DNA of 13,719 bases, taken from NCBI GenBank assembly GCA_002731295.1, contig PCBE01000121.1:1-13719 (forward strand), in the 5' to 3' direction. The notes under the pieces are model-generated. The model was not told where the DNA came from. It saw only the letters and a list, made by a program, of their open reading frames with translations, and did no database searches. Source of the stretch: Acidiferrobacteraceae bacterium (GTDB taxonomy: Bacteria > Pseudomonadota > Gammaproteobacteria > Arenicellales > UBA868). Positions 1 through 7,277 of the stretch are shown in pieces. Position numbers and translations under genes: made by a program. Within the stretch, counting starts at the first letter, position 1. Every line of letters starts with the position of its first letter.

Positions 1-46
1 GCTCAGCCGCGTCGTCAAACTCCAGGGGGGGTTCGTCAAGTTCCAT
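1..46 (-). CDS. 5' end of an unidentified gene, cut by the window edge
   Basis: On the minus strand an ATG at 46-44 opens a frame that stays open for all 15 codons to the window edge, reading MELDEPPLEFDDAAE. A GGAG ribosome-binding site lies 6 bases upstream of the ATG, which is good spacing and is the main support for the call. The visible peptide is strongly acidic with no membrane or signal character. The gene is in the same direction as the lyase gene ending at 171, so it could be the next gene of that transcript, 124 bases downstream. The family cannot be recognised from 15 residues. Confidence 0.42.
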   Translation of the reverse strand, partial: MELDEPPLEFDDAAE

Positions 47-63
47 GGATTACTCCAAGGCTG

Positions 64-86
64 TTCACTCCAGTGAATCACCGGTG
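64..86. promoter_or_regulatory. Two short palindromes upstream of the edge gene
   Basis: TTCACT-CC-AGTGAA (64-77) is a perfect 6-base inverted repeat and CACCGGTG (79-86) is a perfect 8-base palindrome directly beside it. A second CACCGGTG sits at 158-165 inside the 10-base palindrome ACACCGGTGT (157-166). All lie between the lyase stop and the start of the edge gene, where an operator for that gene could be. No -10/-35 pair is convincing here, so the regulatory reading is inference. Confidence 0.2.
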
Positions 87-170
87 CCGCCGTTGCATTG
101 AAATCAGCTAGGGCATTCTAAACGTAACGACATTCTTACGTCGCATAACAGTCTAAACACCGGTGTGTTC

Positions 171-1673
171 TCAGGAAGCCGATAGATGTCGTGCCTGTTT
201 GTGTAAATCGGTTAACGCTGTATCGATCCGAGCACACCGTTCAACAAGCCATTGCTGATGAACCGCGAGATCGCTAGTCACTTGATCAGCCTGGCGGACC
301 ACCTCCATTGGGTTAGCGCTACCAATTGTGACACGGGACTGAATAAACGACTCTGCATTTAACATTTTACGCAGTTCCGCATCGCCAATCTCTAACGAGC
401 ATCCGGCAATTGCCAACGCCGCCTCGTCGAGCCGGGTTGATGAAGCCTTAGACACCGGCTCACCGGCTTCAATTGACGCTTTAACGAATGCACCTACGAC
501 GTGATGTGCGACTCTGAACGGAAAATCAAAGCGACGTACAATCTCATCTGCCACGTGACTTGCTGTACTCCAGTAAACATCGGCACGCTCTCGCATTGTC
601 GACTCATGCACAATCAATGTACGCACACATTCCGTCATCAATTCCAGTGCATCCCGGCACGCATCGGTGGCGTTCGAAACGATATCCTCACCGTACACCA
701 TATCCAGATCGGTCGATAACACGCCGCGCTGACAACTCATTACCGCGGGTAACCAGCCTGCAGACTGTCCGGCCAATGATTTAATTCGCTCGAGCGCATG
801 CGGGTTTTTCTTTTGCGGCATGATGCTGCTGGTACCTGCCAACCCATCGTCAATTTCCAATAAAGAAAATTCCCACGAGCTCCAAACGTAAAGATCCGTT
901 GCGAATCGACCAAGATTGCTCATCATAATACTGAGTACCGCTATCGCCTCTTCAATATGATCACGGGCGAACTCTCCAGCATCGTTGGCGTTGACGACAA
1001 GACCTTCGTGCCCCAGCAAAGCAGCCGTGCGTTCTCGATCTAATGGCCAAGAAGTGCCAACTTGAGCAGCGCCGCCTAACGAGCTCAGATTCGTCCGTGC
1101 ATACAATCCTTGCATACGCTGCAGATCCCGCTCGAAGATGAAAGCTTCACGCATCAAATAGTGTCCAAAAGTCCACGGCTGTGCATGCTGGAGGTGTGTA
1201 TAACCCGGCATTATTAAATCTGCATGGCGAATTGAGCGCTCAATGATTTGCCGCTCCAAGTTACTGAGTAGCGCGAACAACTCCAACAGCAGATCGCGAA
1301 AGTAGAGCCTCTCCACAGCTGCTTCTTGATCATTACGGCTTCTGCCAGTCTGTAATCGACCAGCTATGTCCTCCCCACAGTGCTCTGAGAGAAAGCTTTC
1401 AAACTGGACGAGACATGAACCCGACTCGGCGACCCACGGGAAGCCCGCAGCACCGAGCGCCTGTATTTCGAGCAGCGTGTCAAGCAAACGACCGCCACGC
1501 TGTGGATCCAAAATGTCGTGCTCGACCAACATCACAACATGAGCGAGATCAACGTGTGTATATGCTTTGAACCGTCGTTTTATTCCAGGCAAGTGACGTT
1601 TTTCATCGTGTTCGACAAGCACTTTATTGCGGGGGCCCAATCGGGCCTTTTCAAGAAAGATGTCAGATTTCAT
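171..1673 (-). CDS. Argininosuccinate-lyase-like enzyme, fumarase/aspartase superfamily
   Basis: A 500-residue lyase of the family that eliminates fumarate from (or adds amines to) succinyl-type substrates. Superfamily motifs are clear: TGRSRNDQ (109-116), GYTHLQHAQP (157-166, with the Thr-His pair) and the signature loop GTSSIMPQKKNP (280-291) carrying the catalytic serine. The start at 1673 is preferred over the longer frame from 1730 because AGGTGGAG sits 4 bases before that ATG and the extra 19 residues are not lyase-like. Two differences from housekeeping ArgH stand out: the N-terminal WGGRF-type block is absent, and the block that normally reads like YNRDLQEDK, which binds argininosuccinate, here reads LDMVYGEDI. 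The fold and lyase chemistry are well supported; argininosuccinate as substrate is doubtful. A related aspartyl- or succinyl-amine lyase is an alternative. It is divergent from the oxygenase-like gene at 1923, suggesting shared control. Confidence 0.85.
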   Translation of the reverse strand: MKSDIFLEKARLGPRNKVLVEHDEKRHLPGIKRRFKAYTHVDLAHVVMLVEHDILDPQRGGRLLDTLLEIQALGAAGFPWVAESGSCLVQFESFLSEHCGEDIAGRLQTGRSRNDQEAAVERLYFRDLLLELFALLSNLERQIIERSIRHADLIMPGYTHLQHAQPWTFGHYLMREAFIFERDLQRMQGLYARTNLSSLGGAAQVGTSWPLDRERTAALLGHEGLVVNANDAGEFARDHIEEAIAVLSIMMSNLGRFATDLYVWSSWEFSLLEIDDGLAGTSSIMPQKKNPHALERIKSLAGQSAGWLPAVMSCQRGVLSTDLDMVYGEDIVSNATDACRDALELMTECVRTLIVHESTMRERADVYWSTASHVADEIVRRFDFPFRVAHHVVGAFVKASIEAGEPVSKASSTRLDEAALAIAGCSLEIGDAELRKMLNAESFIQSRVTIGSANPMEVVRQADQVTSDLAVHQQWLVERCARIDTALTDLHKQARHLSAS

Positions 1674-1719
1674 TTCACTCCACCTCGGGCGATTACGCGA
1701 GTTTGTGCTGGCTCTATCC

Positions 1720-1782
1720 AGTATAAACAAGACTCCGGATATTTCCGGAAGTGGCTCGCCTTAATAAGCGAGCTTAGCCGGA
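1720..1782. promoter_or_regulatory. Divergent control region with palindromes and a -10-like hexamer
   Basis: The 249 bases between the divergent lyase and oxygenase-like genes hold clustered symmetry. On the minus strand TATACT (1725-1720) matches the -10 consensus at five of six positions and would serve the lyase. Immediately upstream is an imperfect palindrome, ACTCCGGA and TTCCGGAAGT (1732-1739 and 1743-1752). Next comes a perfect 6-base inverted repeat GCTCGC/GCGAGC (1754-1759 and 1768-1773), and a third CCGGA box at 1778-1782. The position over a would-be -35 suits a regulator site. No convincing -35 was found, and which regulator would bind is unknown. Confidence 0.3.
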
Positions 1783-1922
1783 AACGTAACGAAGTGATTG
1801 ATAGAATGGTGGTTATGGATGGGATCATGGTGCAACAGTTTCAATTTCAAATTCGGGAGGACCCGGGCAATCTCTAGCGGGAGCTCATTTCCCTGATCAG
1901 GACAGACTGCCATAACAAACCA

Positions 1923-2957
1923 ATGACAGACTACGAACCTATTCCAGCTCCCGAAAATTTCCTCGACCAAGCCGAGCATTCGTGGACATTACCGGCTTAC
2001 TGGTATACCGATTCCAAAATATTCGGGAAGGAAAAGGAACAGATTTTCTATAAAAACTGGTGGTACGTGGGCGCGGTCCATCAGTTATCCAAGCCCGGTG
2101 AGTTCTTAACCACAACAGTGGTCGACCAAGAGATTTTCATCACTCGAGGCGAGGATAATGTACTACGTGCTTTCTATCCCGGTAATTTTCACGGAGCCCG
2201 CGGTGTAAAAGGTATAGAAAACTTCAACCCATCAGATTTTGGCCTGGTATCAGTCAGAGTGGAAACGCTAATTGGATTGGTTTTTGTCAATCTAGACGCC
2301 AACGCCGATGCACTGACCGATATTTCAGAATCCATGGTGAAAGATATGCGTGCGTATTGCCCGGGACTGGATGATCTGGTTCTGTCCAGAAATTACGAAC
2401 TACAAACGGCGGCGAACTGGAAAACACTGGTGGATAACGACCTGGAATCCTATCACTCGGCTGTGGCTCATCCATCGTTAATGGGATTGCTCGACTACTC
2501 AACCTTTGAAGTTTGGGAGGATCGATTTACCACATGCCATGCCATGACCAATAGTGATCCGGACAATCCAGCCTACAAGGTCGGTGCGGAAGATTCAGTT
2601 AAACGGGCGATCTATACCTGGTTGTGGCCCAACACGGCATTTTTCATTGCGCCAGGCCCCAAGAATCTCGGCGTATTTCAGATGATCCCAACCGGGCCTG
2701 AGAGTAGCCTGCAACGCTGGGAATTCTATTTTGAGAGCGAACAACCAACCGAAAGCGAGCAGGCATACCTTGACTGGACCATCAATACACTCATCCCTGA
2801 AGATACTGCGTTATACGAAAATGTCCAACACGGACTTCGTTCTCAAGGCTATTCTCAAGGCAGGTTTGTGATCAACAGAAACCGTCCTGAGTGGAGCGAA
2901 CACCACGTACATCAGTTTCAGACGCTGGTGCACGACGCAATTGTGACCGAATGCTGA
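1923..2957 (+). CDS. Rieske-oxygenase-like protein lacking the Rieske cluster
   Basis: A 344-residue homologue of the alpha subunit of GbcA/CntA-type Rieske oxygenases, and a clear paralogue of the product of 9186-10346; both C-termini share GLRS-GY-QGRFV and SEH-VH-FQ patterns. The catalytic half is kept: H178 and H183 in ESYHSAVAHPSL and D294 in LIPEDTALYENV form a 2-His-1-Asp iron site. The Rieske half is not. Where relatives have C-x-H and then C-x2-H, this protein reads FYPGNFHGARGVKGIENF (84-101), with no cysteine pair. Between the flanking conserved FY and FGL anchors it has 33 fewer residues than the intact paralogue, an exact in-frame loss. Without the [2Fe-2S] cluster it cannot take electrons as normal family members do. 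It may be a lone mononuclear-iron enzyme, a partner or regulatory subunit, or a decaying gene; the intact frame argues for function. The start has no strong ribosome-binding site. It heads the run leading to the methyltransferase 111 bases downstream. Confidence 0.85.
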   Translation: MTDYEPIPAPENFLDQAEHSWTLPAYWYTDSKIFGKEKEQIFYKNWWYVGAVHQLSKPGEFLTTTVVDQEIFITRGEDNVLRAFYPGNFHGARGVKGIENFNPSDFGLVSVRVETLIGLVFVNLDANADALTDISESMVKDMRAYCPGLDDLVLSRNYELQTAANWKTLVDNDLESYHSAVAHPSLMGLLDYSTFEVWEDRFTTCHAMTNSDPDNPAYKVGAEDSVKRAIYTWLWPNTAFFIAPGPKNLGVFQMIPTGPESSLQRWEFYFESEQPTESEQAYLDWTINTLIPEDTALYENVQHGLRSQGYSQGRFVINRNRPEWSEHHVHQFQTLVHDAIVTEC

Positions 2958-3068
2958 CTCCATGAGCACATGCAAGAACCTGGAAGACTTGTTAGATCTC
3001 TTTCAACGTTTGGTCGTTCAGCACATGTGCGAACAAAGACATGCCTCTGTGGTCCAGCGAGGACACCA

Positions 3069-3839
3069 ATGAGTAAGGCTCAAAACGCCACCCAGAAATT
3101 TCTGGACACGAATCAGTATTCCCGTAACTCAATATTGCGCTATGAATCAGTATACGGCACAGACTTCGTTAGCCCGGGTGGACGGCAGTACGCCTCTCAA
3201 CTGATTGAAAAACTCGCGCTCCCGTTCGATTCCACGGTACTCGATGTGGGCTGTGGTCTTGGCGGCAGCGCTTTTCTTATGGCTCAGAAGTTCAACCTGT
3301 TTGTAGATGGGATAGATCTTTCAACCAATATGTTGGCACTAGCACGAGAGCGGCTCTCAACATACCGATTGGGCAGTCGTGTCACTCTCCGCCACCAAGA
3401 CTGCCTGACCCTGAGCCTTCATGACCACTACGACGCGGTTTACAGCAGGGATGTGTTTCTGCATATCCAGGACAAGTCACATCTTTTTTCAACCCTGTAC
3501 AACGCGTTGAGGCGACCGGGTAAATTGTTGTTCACCGATTATTGTTGCAGTGAACAGCCCTGGCGTCCAGATTTTTCCCGTTATGTGAAAAGCCGCGGTT
3601 ATCACTTGCGTACAGTTTCACAATACGCAGATTTGTTATCTCAGGCCGGTTTCCAAGAAGTCCTTGCGTTGGATATTACCGCTCGCTTCATCGCAATTCT
3701 TGAGTCGGATATAACAAAAATAGCTGCCTTAGAGATGGATAAAGTCAGTCGGGACGAGTTGACGGAAAGTTGGCGCAGTAAACTGAACCGAGCCCATTCC
3801 GGCAATCATCGGTGGGGACTGTTTACCGGCGTAAAATAG
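3069..3839 (+). CDS. Phosphoethanolamine N-methyltransferase-like SAM enzyme
   Basis: A 256-residue SAM-dependent methyltransferase of the phosphobase (PMT) type, which in Plasmodium, nematodes and plants methylates phosphoethanolamine stepwise to phosphocholine. The SAM site is VLDVGCGLGG (57-66) with GIDLS (81-85). The match to the remembered Plasmodium enzyme runs along the whole length: FLDTNQYS (Y17), FVSPGG (33-38), YSRDVFLHI (125-133, with the catalytic-type D128 and H132), TDYCC (Y158), YVKSRGY (Y172, R176, Y178) and the C-terminal RSKLNRAHSGNHRWG with K238. These positions correspond to residues that hold the phosphate and the amine in PMT. The start at 3069 is chosen because GAGGA lies 5 bases before it; the frame stays open 33 codons further upstream, but that segment looks unlike the family. 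The GMC oxidoreductase follows after 78 bases. A different amine substrate is possible. Confidence 0.85.
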   Translation: MSKAQNATQKFLDTNQYSRNSILRYESVYGTDFVSPGGRQYASQLIEKLALPFDSTVLDVGCGLGGSAFLMAQKFNLFVDGIDLSTNMLALARERLSTYRLGSRVTLRHQDCLTLSLHDHYDAVYSRDVFLHIQDKSHLFSTLYNALRRPGKLLFTDYCCSEQPWRPDFSRYVKSRGYHLRTVSQYADLLSQAGFQEVLALDITARFIAILESDITKIAALEMDKVSRDELTESWRSKLNRAHSGNHRWGLFTGVK

Positions 3840-3917
3840 CGACTTGTCGATTAACCGCATCCGAGTATGTGACCACCCGCTCCTAAATAACGAGAAACTG
3901 CTATAGATGATCCTACG

Positions 3918-5519
3918 ATGAATGCAACCAACACTTTTGATTTCATCATTGTCGGCGCTGGCTCGGCTGGCTGTGTACTGGCAAACCACTTGAGCGCGGA
4001 TCGGCGCTTCACTGTACTGTTAATCGAAGCAGGGAAAATGAGTCACCCCCTCACACCAGTGCCGATCAGCTTCAGCCGCTTCATCGACAATCCGAAAGTC
4101 AACTGGTGCTATGGGTCGGAACCCGAACCGGTCATGGCCCAACGGTCGATACCAGTTCCCCGCGGCCGGATGCTTGGTGGTTCGAGTGCCATCAACGGAT
4201 TGGTATACGTACGCGGCCAGCCGTTGGATTACAACAACTGGGCACAATTGGGCAACAGAGGCTGGAGCTTCGACGATGTCCTGCCGATCTTTCAGCGCAT
4301 GGAGAACTACGAACCAGGGGCAGATGAATGGCGTAGGCAAGGTGGGCCACTGCATGTCAGCGAAGTTGCGGATCAGAATCCGCTGTACGATGCCTTAATT
4401 GCCGCCGGCGAAGAGATCGGGTTACCTAACAATCCGGACTACAATGGTGCCGACCAGACCGGCCTGTGCAAAACTCAGACCACCATTCGCGGTGGGAAAC
4501 GCATGAGCACGGCGGTGGCTTATCTGGAGCCGGCGAGGTCCCGCCCGAACCTAACGATTGCGACCGAGGCCTTGGCGCACCGTCTAACGTTAAACGGAAA
4601 ACGATGCACAGGCATCAGCTATGCGGTAGACGGCCGTACTATTGATGCCCAGGCGCGTGTAGAGGTGATCCTGTGCTGCGGGTCAATCAATTCGCCGCAG
4701 CTTCTGGAGCTATCTGGGATTGGACAACCTGCCCTGTTGAAATCTCAGGGAATTGAGGTGTGCCATGGCTTGCCGGGCGTTGGCGAGAGTTTGCGCGATC
4801 ACATCGCTCCACGCATGGGTTGGACAATCAGCAAACGTGGCGTGACGTTCAACGATCGGGCACGCGGTCTCGGGCTCCTGTGGCAAGTTGCCAGATACGC
4901 GATCAAAAGGGACGGCTTTTTGAGTCTTCCGTCGGCCCCGCTTGTTGCTTTCATTAAAACCCATGCCGACCTGGTGAGCCCCGACGCCCAGCTCCATCTC
5001 GTCCCGTATGCGTTTTCCCCCACCACACGCAGATTGCTTGACGAACCCGGTATGACGATTACCGTTTACCAGTTGCGCCCGGAAAGTCTGGGGTCAATTC
5101 ATATCAAGTCGACGGATCCACATGAGGCGCCGGCTATTCGTTTCAATTTCTTGTCCAACCCGCTGGACCGACAGACCCTGGTAGATGCCGTGCGTTTCAC
5201 CAGGCGTCTGATGCAGGCGCCGGCGATGGATCAGTTTCGCGGTATCGAGTTCAAGCCTGGGCCCGACGTACAAAGTGATGACGAGATTATCGAGTGGATC
5301 GGTAAAACCGCAGAAACGGCCTATCATCCGATCGGCACCTGCCGCATGGGCAACGATGAGAACGCAGTAGTCAACAACCAATTACAGGTACACGGTATCG
5401 AAGGTTTACGTATCGCCGACGGCTCTATCATGCCGACCCTTGTCTCAGGCAACACGAACGCCGCCTGCATTATGATCGGTGAAAAAGCCGCAGACATGAT
5501 TCTCGCTGAACAGAGGTGA
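3918..5519 (+). CDS. GMC-family FAD oxidoreductase, choline dehydrogenase-like
   Basis: A 533-residue flavin-dependent alcohol dehydrogenase of the glucose-methanol-choline family. The N-terminal FAD-binding motif is FIIVGAGSAGCVLANHLS, followed by the acidic FAD-ribose residue in LLIEAGK. Both family signatures are present: PRGRMLGGSSAINGLVYVRG near residue 90 and GSINSPQLLELSGIG near residue 255. The catalytic pair is H470 in AYHPIGTCRMG and N514 in NTNAACIMIGEKAAD, the His-Asn type seen in choline oxidase. Length fits BetA-like dehydrogenases. The family covers many alcohols and sequence alone does not prove choline. The neighbouring phosphobase methyltransferase makes an amino-alcohol substrate attractive, but that is inference; no betaine-aldehyde dehydrogenase accompanies it. 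The start lacks a clear ribosome-binding site. Confidence 0.88.
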   Translation: MNATNTFDFIIVGAGSAGCVLANHLSADRRFTVLLIEAGKMSHPLTPVPISFSRFIDNPKVNWCYGSEPEPVMAQRSIPVPRGRMLGGSSAINGLVYVRGQPLDYNNWAQLGNRGWSFDDVLPIFQRMENYEPGADEWRRQGGPLHVSEVADQNPLYDALIAAGEEIGLPNNPDYNGADQTGLCKTQTTIRGGKRMSTAVAYLEPARSRPNLTIATEALAHRLTLNGKRCTGISYAVDGRTIDAQARVEVILCCGSINSPQLLELSGIGQPALLKSQGIEVCHGLPGVGESLRDHIAPRMGWTISKRGVTFNDRARGLGLLWQVARYAIKRDGFLSLPSAPLVAFIKTHADLVSPDAQLHLVPYAFSPTTRRLLDEPGMTITVYQLRPESLGSIHIKSTDPHEAPAIRFNFLSNPLDRQTLVDAVRFTRRLMQAPAMDQFRGIEFKPGPDVQSDDEIIEWIGKTAETAYHPIGTCRMGNDENAVVNNQLQVHGIEGLRIADGSIMPTLVSGNTNAACIMIGEKAADMILAEQR

Positions 5520-5651
5520 TCGTTCGGCGTGATGTTGGTGCTATTCTTGATGAGATTCCCTATTTGTGATGGATTGTTGAAAGTACAATGTAAACGAGAT
5601 CTCGCAGGCTGCTCTCTCATTGAGTAACTTTATCTAACTAGGAAAACCGCT

Positions 5652-6455
5652 ATGCGGATAGACCCGTATCTGGATCGCATCGAGTACCACGGGTCGCGCG
5701 AACCGACTACTGAGACACTGCGGCAACTTCACCGAGCGCATATGCTCGCTGTCCCCTTTGAGAATCTCGATATCCCGCTGGGTCAGCCCATCGTTCTCTC
5801 CCTCCCATCGTTCTACGACAAGATCGTTCGACATCGTCGGGGAGGATTTTGTTATGAACTCAACGGCTTGTTTGGTTGGCTGCTTGAACAAATGGGTTTT
5901 CGGGTGGTGACGCTGTCAGCGCGGGTGTTCGACAAAGGCCAGCCAGGCGCAGAATTCGGCCATATGGTTCTGATGATCGAGATCGAGGAACGCCTTATTG
6001 CCGACGTCGGATTCGGGGAATCGTTTCTGGAACCACTTCAGCTTGAAATGGGCACAGAAAATATACAGCAGGGCAATGCATACCGCCTGACAGGGAAAGG
6101 CCCCGAGAAGATCCTTGAGCGGCGTCTGACTTCTGATTGGGCATCTCAATACGCCTTTGCGCTGATTCCCCGTCGACTGGATGACTTCACCGCAATGTGT
6201 CAACAACACCAGACATCCGCGACGTCTATTTTCACGCAAAAAACGGTATGCTCACTGGCAACAACATCGGGGCGTATCACGTTGTCCAATAACAAGTTAA
6301 TCAAGACGAGCGGGCGGGGGCACGAGGAACAGGAGGTGACAGAGGAGTCGGAATACCGCGCACTGCTAAAAACCGAGTTCGGAATAGATCTCAATGAAAC
6401 GCTGCGCGTTGACAGGCTCATGGCACTGGGCACACCGTCTGTGGGCGGGACTTGA
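5652..6455 (+). CDS. Arylamine N-acetyltransferase
   Basis: A 267-residue member of the arylamine N-acetyltransferase (NAT) family, which moves acetyl or other acyl groups from CoA to aromatic amines, hydrazines or, in some biosynthetic clusters, closes amide bonds. The Cys-His-Asp triad is visible: C67 in RRGGFCYELN, H104 in FGHMVL and D118 in DVGFG. The N-terminal VPFENLDI block is also typical, and the length is within the usual 250-290. AGGA lies 8 bases before the ATG. The 132-base gap after the GMC gene holds a perfect 10-base palindrome CGAGATCTCG (5595-5604), so it may have its own control or be read through from upstream. It converges on the next gene with only 23 bases between the stops. 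The natural substrate cannot be inferred. Confidence 0.9.
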   Translation: MRIDPYLDRIEYHGSREPTTETLRQLHRAHMLAVPFENLDIPLGQPIVLSLPSFYDKIVRHRRGGFCYELNGLFGWLLEQMGFRVVTLSARVFDKGQPGAEFGHMVLMIEIEERLIADVGFGESFLEPLQLEMGTENIQQGNAYRLTGKGPEKILERRLTSDWASQYAFALIPRRLDDFTAMCQQHQTSATSIFTQKTVCSLATTSGRITLSNNKLIKTSGRGHEEQEVTEESEYRALLKTEFGIDLNETLRVDRLMALGTPSVGGT

Positions 6456-6478
6456 ACAAAAGATCGATCCAATCATTT

Positions 6479-7039
6479 TCAGCGTGTTTCTCCATCCAGT
6501 GTGACCCCAAGACCCAGGACGACCCGATTTGCATAAGCGAAGTACCCAGTAACCTGGTTAACCTCCAAGATCTCACCATCACTGGCTCCAGCGGCTCGCA
6601 GAGTTTCGATCGATTCAACTGTCAATGCCGCCGGAGCAAGGGTCAAGGCCCGTACATACCCAAGAAGGGCCAATTCCTTACCATCGAATACTTCCTCTAA
6701 GCGATCACCCATCAGCGCATCGGCAATGGCCAACCATTTCTCCGGCTTTCCGGCATACGCCAGCCCACCTGCATAGGTATGATGATCTATGCAATACGTA
6801 CACTGGTTGAGGACACTGACGTAAAGACCCACTGCCTCTAAATACCAGAGTGCCAGTACATTGCCAGTATGTCCGAGAACGGCCCGGTAGAGTGCCGTAT
6901 GACCTTCTAGAGTATGCGGGCGTAGCGAGTGGGCGCTGAAGATATTGGCAATGGTGCCGTTCGGTCGCTGATATTTCTCGTACAGGGTTTTCAAGCGGCC
7001 AGCTGAATCTCCCCGTGATACCGATTTAATCCAGGTCAT
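6479..7039 (-). CDS. AhpD/carboxymuconolactone decarboxylase-family protein
   Basis: A 186-residue all-helical protein of the carboxymuconolactone decarboxylase/AhpD-like family, of the kind annotated as peroxidase-related enzyme. The redox motif is NQCTYCIDHH, with C80, C83 and H87 in the C-x2-C-x3-H pattern, and E68 twelve residues ahead of C80 corresponds to the usual proton-relay glutamate. Members reduce peroxides or act as thiol-disulfide enzymes; some have other roles. It is cytoplasmic, with no signal peptide. The ATG at 7039 has no good ribosome-binding site, but the N-terminus fits the family. It lies convergent to the acetyltransferase and downstream, on the same strand, of the Rieske-mttB pair, separated from it by 541 bases containing a tRNA fragment. 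Co-transcription with that pair is therefore unlikely. Confidence 0.83.
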   Translation of the reverse strand: MTWIKSVSRGDSAGRLKTLYEKYQRPNGTIANIFSAHSLRPHTLEGHTALYRAVLGHTGNVLALWYLEAVGLYVSVLNQCTYCIDHHTYAGGLAYAGKPEKWLAIADALMGDRLEEVFDGKELALLGYVRALTLAPAALTVESIETLRAAGASDGEILEVNQVTGYFAYANRVVLGLGVTLDGETR

Positions 7040-7137
7040 TGATCGTTAGAAATACTATCAATATTCAAGTCATGGCAACAATTTTGCACCCCGGAACATT
7101 GTCCACCCAACAGGGCACACATCAGTAGTTGATTAAG

Positions 7138-7187
7138 TGGCGGCTATGGGTGGGATCGAACCACCGACGCCGGCATCGTGAGTGCCA
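7138..7187 (-). pseudogene. Elongator tRNA-Met 3' fragment (att-like)
   Basis: Read on the minus strand this is the 3' half of a tRNA. It has an anticodon arm (7187-7171, four of five pairs), a loop CTCACGA, a 5-base variable loop, a perfect T arm GGTGG-TTCGATC-CCACC (7165-7149), the 3' acceptor strand CATAGCC (7148-7142), a discriminator G and CCA (7140-7138). The order and bases match gammaproteobacterial elongator tRNA-Met, whose loop would read CTCATAA. Here the anticodon position is CAC, and the D arm and 5' acceptor strand are missing, so it cannot be a working tRNA. Such 3' fragments are typical footprints of integration at tRNA genes. A second copy of the terminal 24 bases lies at 10577-10600. 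Confidence 0.7.
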
Positions 7188-7277
7188 TCACTAAGTTAGG
7201 CAGTATATGCAAATCAACGGCATACGCACACCGATCCCGCGTGTATGTGACTCAAATAGACTGTAGTGGACTCCAGT

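Noticed and set aside
1518..1979. Small genes in the divergent region (119 and 72 codons)
   Set aside because: They overlap the starts of the lyase and the oxygenase-like gene and look like chance frames without family features.
4020..4398. Overlapping frames inside the GMC gene on both strands
   Set aside because: They are shadows of a gene with complete family motifs; none has a ribosome-binding site or family features.
7138..7215. A functional tRNA gene on the minus strand
   Set aside because: The T arm, acceptor 3' strand and most of the anticodon arm are there, but no D arm or matching 5' acceptor strand (GGCTATG) follows above 7187. Called as a fragment instead.
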